Source: JASJCP01 sp051155735 (GTDB lineage Bacteria; Cyanobacteriota; Cyanobacteriia; Cyanobacteriales; Xenococcaceae). Taken from it: a DNA stretch of 5,141 nt. Both the position numbers and the translations under genes were made by a program. Positions within the stretch are counted from its first letter, which is position 1. Every line of letters begins with the position of its first letter. Shown piece by piece: positions 1 through 4,935 of this stretch. The notes beneath the pieces are model-generated. The model made no database searches. It was not told the DNA's origin and saw nothing but the letters and a program-made list of their open reading frames with translations. Location of the stretch: positions 1 to 5,141 of the forward strand of contig DAXETX010000199.1 in NCBI GenBank assembly GCA_051155735.1, in the 5' to 3' direction.

Positions 1-977
1 ACTACTCTTTGAGAATAACCCCACTCATTGTCATACCAAGCGATAACTTTAACCATATCGCCATCCATAACCAAAGTTAGTTGTCCGTCAATAGTAGAAG
101 AAACATTTGTGCCACGGAAGTCAGAAGAAACCAAAGGTAAATCAGTATAACCGAGAATCCCTTTAAGCTCGCCTTCAGCAGCAGCTTTAAGAGCTTCGTT
201 AACTTCTTCAGCAATAGTTTTCTTTTCGACTTGAGCTACCAAATCGACAACAGAAACATTAGGAGTCGGAACTCGTAAAGCAATACCGTTGAGTTTCCCT
301 TTGAGTTCGGGAAGTACTAACGCCACTGCTTTAGCTGCACCAGTAGAAGTAGGAACAATATTGATCGCTGCTGCTCTAGCTCTTCTCAAGTCACGATGGC
401 TCGCATCTAAAATTCTTTGGTCGCCAGTATAACTGTGAGTAGTAGTCATTGTGCCTTTAATGATGCCAAATTTTTCGTGAATTACCTTGGCAACAGGAGC
501 GAGACAGTTAGTCGTACAACTAGCATTGCTAATGATGTCGTACTCACCATTTTTGTATTCTTTGTCGTTAACCCCAACAACATAAGTACCGATTCTACCG
601 CCTTTTCCTGGGGCAGTAATCAAAACTTTTTTAGCCCCTGCTTGTAAGTGTTTAGATGCTCCTTCTTCAGTCACAAATACACCAGTAGATTCGATCACCA
701 AATCTACATTCCAATCTTTCCAGGGCAAGTTTAAAGGGTTGCGATCTGATACACACTTGATGGTTTTGCCATTAACTGTCAAAGAGTTGGCATCAGCTTC
801 GATCTCAGCATCTAAAATACCCAACATGGAATCATATTTGAGCAAGTGAGCGTTAGTTTTGGGATCAGAAGTATCATTGATCCCTACTACTTCTAGGTTG
901 CTGTTTTCTCTGCCTACCCAGCATCTTAAAAAATTACGTCCGATACGTCCAAAACCGTTAATTGCTACTCTAACCAC
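1..977 (-). CDS. gap2: Gap2-type NAD(P)-dependent glyceraldehyde-3-phosphate dehydrogenase, C-terminus cut by window edge
   Basis: This enzyme interconverts 1,3-bisphosphoglycerate and glyceraldehyde 3-phosphate in the cytoplasm. The cyanobacterial Gap2/plastid GapA-B branch works mainly in the Calvin cycle, using NADPH or NADH. I translated the minus strand: 325 complete codons are visible, starting MVRVAINGFGRIGRNFLR (Rossmann nucleotide-binding loop, residues 7-14). The catalytic motif SNASCTTNCLAP has the nucleophile Cys154, and His181 lies in TTTHSYTGDQ. The substrate-binding signature ASHRDLRRARAAA and the C-terminal WYDNEWGYSQRV are also present. The family is usually about 337 residues, so only about 12 are missing past position 1. 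The start is GTG at 977-975. An in-frame stop lies shortly upstream, no ATG lies between, and an AGAGGG ribosome site (992-987) sits 9 nt before it. The gene is divergent from murC. The Gap2 assignment rests on remembered similarity to cyanobacterial Gap2, including SDRNPLNLPW at residues 77-86. All catalytic residues are intact. Confidence 0.96.
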   Translation of the reverse strand, partial: MVRVAINGFGRIGRNFLRCWVGRENSNLEVVGINDTSDPKTNAHLLKYDSMLGILDAEIEADANSLTVNGKTIKCVSDRNPLNLPWKDWNVDLVIESTGVFVTEEGASKHLQAGAKKVLITAPGKGGRIGTYVVGVNDKEYKNGEYDIISNASCTTNCLAPVAKVIHEKFGIIKGTMTTTHSYTGDQRILDASHRDLRRARAAAINIVPTSTGAAKAVALVLPELKGKLNGIALRVPTPNVSVVDLVAQVEKKTIAEEVNEALKAAAEGELKGILGYTDLPLVSSDFRGTNVSSTIDGQLTLVMDGDMVKVIAWYDNEWGYSQRV

Positions 978-1018
978 TGGTTCTTGCCCTCTGTAATTTA
1001 TTTAGGTCAATAGATTAA

Positions 1019-1040
1019 ATGAGTCTTAATTAAGACTCAT
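1019..1040. promoter_or_regulatory. Perfect 22-bp palindrome overlapping the gap2 transcription start (candidate operator)
   Basis: The left arm ATGAGTCTTAA (1019-1029) is followed directly by its exact reverse complement TTAAGACTCAT (1030-1040), with no spacer or mismatch. It shares two bases with the gap2 -10 hexamer and covers roughly -8 to +13 relative to the predicted start. That position is typical of a repressor operator. With no loop it is a poor RNA hairpin, and no T-tract follows on either strand, so a terminator is unlikely. It does not match the cyanobacterial NtcA (GTA-N8-TAC) or LexA consensus as I know them. The regulator is unknown. Confidence 0.6.
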
Positions 1041-1066
1041 CATATCGTAAAGTCTGCACAATTCAA
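1039..1066 (-). promoter_or_regulatory. Predicted sigma-70-type promoter of gap2
   Basis: Read on the minus strand, TTGAAT (1066-1061, 4 of 6 matches to the -35 consensus) is followed after 16 nt by TATGAT (1044-1039, 5 of 6 matches to the -10 consensus). Transcription would start at about 1033-1030, leaving a 5' leader of about 55 nt before the GTG start of gap2. This is the best promoter-like pair in the divergent region. The start site is inferred from spacing only. Confidence 0.6.
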
Positions 1067-1119
1067 TACAGCAAAGCGATCAATCTCGATAACAAAATTA
1101 TTCCTTCAGTAGTGGAGTT

Positions 1120-1152
1120 AGCAATTTTTTAGCACCACTTAAAAAAATTGCT
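1120..1152 (+). repeat. AT-rich inverted repeat upstream of murC with a competing alternative pairing
   Basis: AGCAATTTTTT (1120-1130) pairs perfectly with AAAAAATTGCT (1142-1152) around an 11-nt loop. Part of the 5' arm and loop, TTTAGCAC (1128-1135), is also the exact reverse complement of GTGCTAAA (1182-1189), 46 nt further on and just ahead of the murC ribosome site. The two pairings exclude each other. AGTGG/CCACT (1111-1115 and 1135-1139) gives a third, weaker option. Whether this region is transcribed is unknown. It may be only promoter DNA, or the end of an untranslated leader. Confidence 0.45.
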
Positions 1153-1209
1153 GTTATCATAGCCCGTAATTGTACAGAACAGTGCTAAATTATCAAGCTG
1201 GTGGCGTTT

Positions 1210-1215
1210 AAGGAG
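1210..1215 (+). promoter_or_regulatory. Strong ribosome binding site fixing the GTG start of murC
   Basis: AAGGAG lies 8 nt before GTG at 1224. This is close to ideal Shine-Dalgarno spacing and supports the GTG over any later ATG. The motif is notable because murB and ybaB in the same window have no recognisable SD sequence. Confidence 0.75.
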
Positions 1216-1223
1216 CATTAAGG

Positions 1224-2723
1224 GTGAATCAAGTAGATTTGACGGGTAAACCATTTCATTTTATTGGTATTGGCGGAATTGGGATGTCTGCGCTGGCATA
1301 TATTGTGGCGCAACGTCACTTACCTGTTTCAGGTTCGGATCTAAAAACTAGTCATCTCACAAGTCGCTTAGAATCTTTGGGGACTAAGATTTTTCACCAG
1401 CAACAAGCTAGTAATTTAAATTGTTTTACCATTCCTCAAGCTCTTAACCAAGATGCTCTCATTTCTCCTTTGGTCAACTCTAACGCTGAGTCAGAAACCA
1501 CTTCTATTCTAACTCCTATAACTTCGGAAACTTTAGCTGTCTTACCGCAAGTAATTTGTTCTACTGCTATTAGTAGCTCTAACCCAGAATATCAAGCAGC
1601 AAAAGACTTAGGTTGTCCCATTTTTCACCGTTCTGACCTTTTAGCTGCTCTGATTGCTGAATATGATAGCATCGCTGTGTCAGGTACTCACGGTAAAACT
1701 ACCACTAGTAGTGCGATCGCCTATATGTTGTTGCAGGCAGGTTTAGACCCGACAATCATTGTCGGCGGAGAAGTAGATGCTTGGCAAGGTAATGCTCGTT
1801 CTGGAACAAGTAACTATTTAGTAGCAGAAGCCGATGAGTCTGATGGTTCTCTAGTTAAACATACTCCTAAAATCGGGATTATTACTAATATTGAATTAGA
1901 CCATCCTGATCGCTACGATGACATTACTGAGGTAATTGCGATCTTTCAAACTTTTGCCCAACAGTGTCAAACTGTCATTGGTTGTCTCGATGATGGGGTG
2001 ATTCAGGACAATATTACTTTAGATATTAGTTACAGTCTCAATCCTGCTATGGGTGCTGACTATACTGTTACCGATGTAGTTTATCAGGCTCAGGGGACTC
2101 AAGCCCAAGTGTGGGAAGGCAGCAAGTGTTTGGGGACTTTAAATTGGCAACTTTTAGGCAAACATAACCTAAGTAATGCTCTAGCTGCGATCGCTGTAGG
2201 ACGCAAAATTGGTTTAGAATTTGCGGTAATTGCTCAAGGATTAGCGAGTTTTTCTGGTACTAAACGACGCTTTGAATTGCGGGGAGAAGTCAATAACATT
2301 CGATTAATCGACGACTATGCCCATCATCCTAGTGAAGTCGCGGTGACTCTAGCAGCAGCCAGACTCAGAGTTACCGATAATTCTGACGAAAAGCGAGTGA
2401 TCGCCGTCTTTCAACCCCATCGTTACAGTCGTGTCGAAGCGTTTATTAGCGAATTTGCTACTGCTTTTACTGATGCAGATTTGGTCGTGGTGACTGATAT
2501 CTATAGTGCTGGAGAAGCCAACCCCAAAGGAATTAGCGGGCAACAAATGGCAGATGCGATCGCACAATCTCATTCTCAGATTTTTTATCATCAAAATTTG
2601 GCTACTCTGCCCAATTTTTTGCAACAAGAAATTCTGCAACCAGGAGATTTGGTAATATTTCTGGGGGCAGGAAACCTGAATCAAGCTATTCCTCAAACCC
2701 TTGATTTACTAAAAAGCAACTAG
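1224..2723 (+). CDS. murC: UDP-N-acetylmuramate--L-alanine ligase MurC
   Basis: This cytoplasmic ATP-dependent ligase joins L-alanine to UDP-MurNAc, the first step of stem-peptide assembly in peptidoglycan synthesis. The protein has 499 residues (E. coli MurC has about 490). The N-terminal Rossmann-like UDP-binding domain contains HFIGIGGIGMSALA (12-25) and SGSDL (36-40). The central ATPase domain has the P-loop GTHGKTTTS (154-162), YLVAEADESDGS (around 198-209) and NIELDHPD (222-229). The C-terminal domain has DDYAHHPSE, FQPHRYSR and FLGAGNL. Start: GTG at 1224 behind AAGGAG. Unusual: residues about 67-106 form a Ser/Thr-rich stretch between HQQQASNL and LPQVICSTAI that is absent from the compact E. 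coli-type protein. I recall similar variable insertions in other cyanobacterial MurC, so this is probably lineage-typical. murB follows after 228 bp on the same strand. Confidence 0.97.
   Translation: MNQVDLTGKPFHFIGIGGIGMSALAYIVAQRHLPVSGSDLKTSHLTSRLESLGTKIFHQQQASNLNCFTIPQALNQDALISPLVNSNAESETTSILTPITSETLAVLPQVICSTAISSSNPEYQAAKDLGCPIFHRSDLLAALIAEYDSIAVSGTHGKTTTSSAIAYMLLQAGLDPTIIVGGEVDAWQGNARSGTSNYLVAEADESDGSLVKHTPKIGIITNIELDHPDRYDDITEVIAIFQTFAQQCQTVIGCLDDGVIQDNITLDISYSLNPAMGADYTVTDVVYQAQGTQAQVWEGSKCLGTLNWQLLGKHNLSNALAAIAVGRKIGLEFAVIAQGLASFSGTKRRFELRGEVNNIRLIDDYAHHPSEVAVTLAAARLRVTDNSDEKRVIAVFQPHRYSRVEAFISEFATAFTDADLVVVTDIYSAGEANPKGISGQQMADAIAQSHSQIFYHQNLATLPNFLQQEILQPGDLVIFLGAGNLNQAIPQTLDLLKSN
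1713..1720. repeat. HIP1 octamer GCGATCGC (first of four exact copies)
   Basis: Exact GCGATCGC copies occur at 1713-1720, 2187-2194, 2556-2563 (all inside murC) and 2965-2972 (codons 5-7 of murB). A one-mismatch copy GCGATCGG lies at 3145-3152. This highly iterated palindrome is greatly over-represented in many cyanobacterial genomes and is a taxonomic hint. I saw none after murB. Confidence 0.85.
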
Positions 2724-2856
2724 CAATAAACCATTAATTATACCTCATACTCTAGGCAAATCTTTTAAGATAGGTTAAATTATCGTTGGCATCGGGAACA
2801 ATATTGAGTTTTTTAAGTCACCCAAGAACAAATAGTCTGAAATCATCCCTTTTGTT

Positions 2857-2872
2857 TAAGTATAAATACTTA
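2857..2872. repeat. Small inverted repeat in the murC-murB spacer
   Basis: TAAGTAT (2857-2863) and ATACTTA (2866-2872) are perfect 7-bp arms separated by AA. The repeat lies about 52 bp upstream of the predicted murB -10 element. It could be a protein-binding site, or chance in very AT-rich DNA. The rest of the 2724-2951 spacer shows no ORF and no clear terminator for murC. Confidence 0.3.
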
Positions 2873-2923
2873 GCAAAAAAATGATTCTAGAGTCTGGGCA
2901 AAAACTCTTCTGCCATAACATCT

Positions 2924-2929
2924 TATAAT
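2924..2929 (+). promoter_or_regulatory. Candidate -10 element of a murB promoter
   Basis: A consensus TATAAT ends 22 nt before the murB ATG, which would give a short leader of about 15 nt. No -35-like hexamer lies 15-19 nt upstream, so an activator-dependent promoter would be needed if it is used. The 228-bp gap after murC makes a separate promoter plausible. Consensus hexamers are common by chance in AT-rich spacers. Confidence 0.4.
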
Positions 2930-2951
2930 TTAACTATTCATTGCTCGTATT

Positions 2952-3842
2952 ATGAGTTTCTTAAGCGATCGCCTAATTCAACCTCAGATCTCCCTAGCCT
3001 ATCAAACTTCCTATCGGGTAGGAGGAAAAGCCCAATGGTATGCTGCGCCGAGAAACTGGGAACAACTAGCAGCCTGTTTTGACTGGTATCAAAGGCAAGA
3101 TTTACCGCTGACGCTCTTAGGGGCAGGTTCAAATTTACTGATAAGCGATCGGGGAATTTCAGGTTTAGTAATTAGTACTCGTTACTTTCGCAGTTATGAA
3201 TTCGATGAAGCAACGGGGTTACTGACAGCAGATGCAGGAGAACCAATAGCCAAACTAGCTTGGAAAGCAGCCAAAAGAGGTTGTAAGGGTCTAGAATGGG
3301 CGGTAGGAATTCCTGGTACAATAGGAGGTGCGGTAGTAATGAATGCAGGAGCGCACCAACAATGTTTAGGAGATATTCTAGTAAGTGCTACTACCCTAGC
3401 TCCCGATGGCTCAATTGAGCAACTTTCTCCCCAAGAATTACAATATGCTTATCGAACTTCTAAGCTTCAGGGAACTAATAAATTAGTAATTCGAGCGGTG
3501 CTGCAACTGCAACCAGGTTTTGCTAAAACAGATTTGATGCAACTATCTAGTACTAACCTGACACAACGCAAAAATACGCAACCATATCACTTACCTAGTT
3601 GTGGTAGCGTTTTTCGCAACCCGCAACCTCGCGCTGCAGGATGGCTCATTGAGCAGTTAGGATTAAAAGGTTATAAAATAGGAGATGCCGAAATTTCCCA
3701 CCGTCATGCTAATTTCATTCTTAACTGTGGTACTGCAACCGCTAGTGATATTTTTCAGCTAATACGTTACGTTCAAGAGAAAGTAGAATATCATTGGTCA
3801 GTAGCGTTAGAACCAGAAGTTAAACTAGTAGGGGAATTTTAA
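2952..3842 (+). CDS. murB: UDP-N-acetylenolpyruvoylglucosamine reductase MurB (type II)
   Basis: This cytoplasmic flavoenzyme reduces UDP-GlcNAc-enolpyruvate with NADPH to UDP-MurNAc, the substrate of MurC encoded just upstream. The protein has 296 residues, the size of the short type II enzymes. FAD-binding signatures are YRVGGKA (21-27), LGAGSNLL (56-63) and GIPGTIGGAVVMNAGA (from 119). The active-site region includes YAYRTS (Arg168), SCGSVFRNP with the expected proton donor Ser219, GWLIEQLGLKGYKIGDAEIS, and the C-terminal LEPEV with Glu289 as the probable second catalytic acid. Start: ATG at 2952. The N-terminus MSFLSDRL is short but plausible, no Shine-Dalgarno motif precedes it, and a HIP1 site overlaps codons 5-7. 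ybaB follows after 72 bp. No defects are seen. Confidence 0.97.
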   Translation: MSFLSDRLIQPQISLAYQTSYRVGGKAQWYAAPRNWEQLAACFDWYQRQDLPLTLLGAGSNLLISDRGISGLVISTRYFRSYEFDEATGLLTADAGEPIAKLAWKAAKRGCKGLEWAVGIPGTIGGAVVMNAGAHQQCLGDILVSATTLAPDGSIEQLSPQELQYAYRTSKLQGTNKLVIRAVLQLQPGFAKTDLMQLSSTNLTQRKNTQPYHLPSCGSVFRNPQPRAAGWLIEQLGLKGYKIGDAEISHRHANFILNCGTATASDIFQLIRYVQEKVEYHWSVALEPEVKLVGEF

Positions 3843-3914
3843 AAATTACTTACAATCGGGGTTTAAAGCTCTAAATTCAATTAAGGTCACACTAACACAA
3901 TAATTGGTATATAT

Positions 3915-4253
3915 ATGTCAGGAAAAGGTTTTGGTCCTCTAGGCAAAATGAGAGAACTAGCAGATGCTTTTAAAAAAGCTCAGGAAGTTCAACAAGGAGC
4001 GCAACAACTCCAGTCAGAATTAGAACAGTTAGAAATAGAAGGTATTGCTGGTGATGGTTTAGTTAAAGTCATCATGAGTGGTAATCAAGAACCTCGTCGT
4101 GTAGAAATTGCGCCCGATGCTTTAAATTTAGGAGCAGGTGCGCTTTCGGAAATGGTGACAACGGCAATGCAAGAAGCCTATAGCAAATCAACCGAAATGA
4201 TGCGTAGTCGCATGGAAGAACTTACTAGTGGTTTAAATCTTCCTGGTTTATAG
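3915..4253 (+). CDS. ybaB: YbaB/EbfC family nucleoid-associated DNA-binding protein
   Basis: YbaB/EbfC proteins are small dimeric 'tweezer' proteins that bind DNA and coat the nucleoid. Their cellular role in cyanobacteria is not well defined. The protein has 112 residues, usual for the family. A Gly-rich start (MSGKGFGPLGKM) leads into a charged, Gln-rich helix likely to form a coiled coil (about 10-42). The conserved beta core GDGLVKVIMSGNQEPRRVEI (46-65) follows, then the PDAL motif and a C-terminal helix (about 77-105). Start: ATG at 3915, directly after a run of alternating TA, with no clear Shine-Dalgarno motif. It lies 72 bp after murB on the same strand with no obvious terminator between them, so co-transcription is possible. 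In other bacteria the family usually sits beside dnaX-recR, so this murB neighbourhood is different. Confidence 0.93.
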   Translation: MSGKGFGPLGKMRELADAFKKAQEVQQGAQQLQSELEQLEIEGIAGDGLVKVIMSGNQEPRRVEIAPDALNLGAGALSEMVTTAMQEAYSKSTEMMRSRMEELTSGLNLPGL

Positions 4254-4303
4254 GTACAGTTTTATCTTTTTCGGGCGTAAGACCCTCTCTTTTGGGTAAA
4301 ACT

Positions 4304-4453
4304 TCAAGCAGCAGTTGAGAATGTAGTCTTTCTAGTTTGATTGGGATCAATGCGAATCGCCAGACAGTAATAGTCGGGATTCACAGAGACTCTAGAAGAC
4401 CTAAAGATGGGAAAACCATTCTGGTTGTCTGATTTTTCAGCTAGGCAGGGCAT
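4304..4453 (-). CDS. Possible 49-residue small ORF of unknown function
   Basis: The minus strand opens with ATG at 4453-4451 and closes with TGA at 4306-4304. The peptide begins MPCLAEKSDNQNGFPIF and ends IRIDPNQTRKTTFSTAA. It has mixed, non-repetitive composition with no signal peptide, membrane helix or family I recognise. An in-frame TAG lies two codons upstream of the ATG and no Shine-Dalgarno motif is visible. It lies wholly inside the putative mobile-element remnant, in the opposite direction to the apparent right end. It may be an ORF carried by a repeated element, the tail of a broken gene, or chance. I do not assign a function. Confidence 0.25.
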   Translation of the reverse strand: MPCLAEKSDNQNGFPIFRSSRVSVNPDYYCLAIRIDPNQTRKTTFSTAA

Positions 4454-4515
4454 TGTCTAGTAGGAGAGTAGGTGTAAGACAGTCTTAGACCGCAATCTAC
4501 GCCGGTATCCTAGAA

Positions 4516-4539
4516 TCCCCGTGTTTTTTAAATCGGGGA
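4516..4539 (+). repeat. Right-end hairpin of the IS200/IS605-like remnant
   Basis: TCCCCG (4516-4521) pairs with CGGGGA (4534-4539) around a T-rich 12-nt loop. TCAA follows five bases after the stem. The six pairs, five of them G-C, stand out in this AT-rich DNA. It could instead be read as a terminator stem, but the T-run sits in the loop rather than after the 3' arm, which argues against termination on the plus strand. Confidence 0.6.
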
Positions 4540-4553
4540 GTATGTCAACGTTA

Positions 4554-4574
4554 CACCGCCGTGAAACGACGGTG
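4554..4574. repeat. GC-rich hairpin just beyond the element end
   Basis: CACCGCCGT (4554-4562) pairs with ACGACGGTG (4566-4574) around GAA, with one C-A mismatch. It starts six bases after the TCAA edge. No T-tract follows on either strand. It may belong to the element, or to a separate intergenic palindromic repeat together with the next hairpin. Confidence 0.55.
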
Positions 4575-4580
4575 CCTGCG

Positions 4581-4601
4581 TTGACCGCCTTCCGCGGTCA
4601 A
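4581..4601. repeat. Perfect 8-bp inverted repeat next to the stop codon of the truncated repeat gene
   Basis: TTGACCGC (4581-4588) and GCGGTCAA (4594-4601) are exact arms around CTTCC. Read on the minus strand, it begins four bases after the TAA stop of the DUF5648-like fragment, so it may help end that transcript. It lacks a U-tract and is not a canonical Rho-independent terminator. Confidence 0.55.
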
Positions 4602-4605
4602 TTGA

Positions 4606-4932
4606 TTAAATTGCTACTTCAAAAGCAGCACCCTCTACTGCAAAAGTCTCAGCAAAATCAGTACGAATTGCCTCAGCTTCTGTACCCGTCGCATAAAGAT
4701 AAGTTTCAGGTGCGACAAGACTACGGAAACGAGTAACCTTTGTAGCTTCCTCTGCTCCTACCCCATAAACATAAAAGGCTAAACCTTCTTCTGCGAAAGT
4801 ATCACTAAATTTAGCACGAATGTTTTCAGCTTCTGCTCCCGCAGCATACAAATAAGAAGAGGTAGCATCACCAAGACGGCGAAAACGGAAGATTTCAGTA
4901 AAGGTTAAGAAATCGAAAAGGCTTATTTTTCT
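4606..4932 (-). pseudogene. 3' fragment of a DUF5648-like tandem-repeat protein gene, 5' end missing
   Basis: The minus strand is open from after a TAA at 4935-4933 to a TAA at 4608-4606, giving 109 codons. It contains no ATG or GTG. The only TTG (4851) falls inside a repeat, so it is not a credible start. Two tandem repeats are visible: EIFRFRRLGDATSSYLYAAG with AEAENIRAKFSDTFAEEGLAFYVY, then VTRFRSLVAPETYLYATG with TEAEAIRTDFAETFAVEGAAFEVAI. The pattern (RF..., TYLYA, EAE.IR, F..TF..EG.AF.V) resembles the DUF5648 repeat found in extracellular or surface-associated cyanobacterial proteins, often in large multidomain proteins. The C-terminus looks natural, but upstream DNA turns abruptly AT-rich with no continuation in other frames. 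I infer a truncated, non-expressed remnant. The family assignment is from remembered motif shape. Confidence 0.6.
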
Positions 4933-4935
4933 TTA

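Larger units (their letters stand above)
4262..4548 (+). mobile_element. Probable IS200/IS605-type end or short non-autonomous derivative (no intact transposase)
   Basis: The right edge has an imperfectly looped hairpin (TCCCCG at 4516-4521 with CGGGGA at 4534-4539), then GTATG and TCAA (4545-4548). A subterminal hairpin followed by TCAA is the arrangement at the right end of IS608-like elements, where TCAA is the cleavage site. The left boundary is uncertain. A weak hairpin, ACCC (4282-4285) with GGGT (4294-4297), preceded by GGGCGTAAG, could be the left end. The interior of about 290 bp has stops in all plus-strand frames and no HUH or TnpB motif. It contains further small stem-loops: TTGAT/ATCAA 4337-4350, AACCA/TGGTT around 4417-4429, CTAGGCA/TGTCTAG 4441-4460, and TAAGA/TCTTA 4475-4487. 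It may be a PATE/MITE-like derivative or the RNA-rich end of a lost tnpB element. The family call is by resemblance, not alignment. Confidence 0.45.

Noticed and set aside
417..647. Plus-strand ORF of 76 codons
   Set aside because: It is antisense to the strongly conserved gap2 catalytic domain. The start is not ATG, and the composition is that of a shadow frame.
978..1223. NtcA, LexA or HLR1 sites in the gap2-murC divergent region
   Set aside because: No GTA-N8-TAC, LexA-like or tandem TTACA motif of adequate match was found.
2349..2696. Minus-strand ORF of 115 codons
   Set aside because: It lies entirely opposite the conserved C-terminal domain of murC, with no recognisable motif and no ribosome site.
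2950..3132. Minus-strand ORF of 60 codons
   Set aside because: It is a shadow of the murB N-terminus, which carries clear FAD-binding motifs on the plus strand.
4271..4297. Rho-independent terminator for ybaB (GGG...CCC followed by TCTCTTTT)
   Set aside because: The stem is only three base pairs with a broken T-run, and it competes with the ACCC/GGGT pairing. It is too weak to call.
4521..4736. Plus-strand ORF of 71 codons beginning in the right-end hairpin
   Set aside because: It runs through two hairpins and then antisense to the DUF5648-like repeats. It starts with GTG without a ribosome site and resembles no family.
4606..4851. Annotating the repeat protein as an intact 81-residue gene from TTG at 4851
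   Set aside because: The TTG codes an internal leucine of the first repeat (YLYAAG), and the repeat clearly continues upstream of it.
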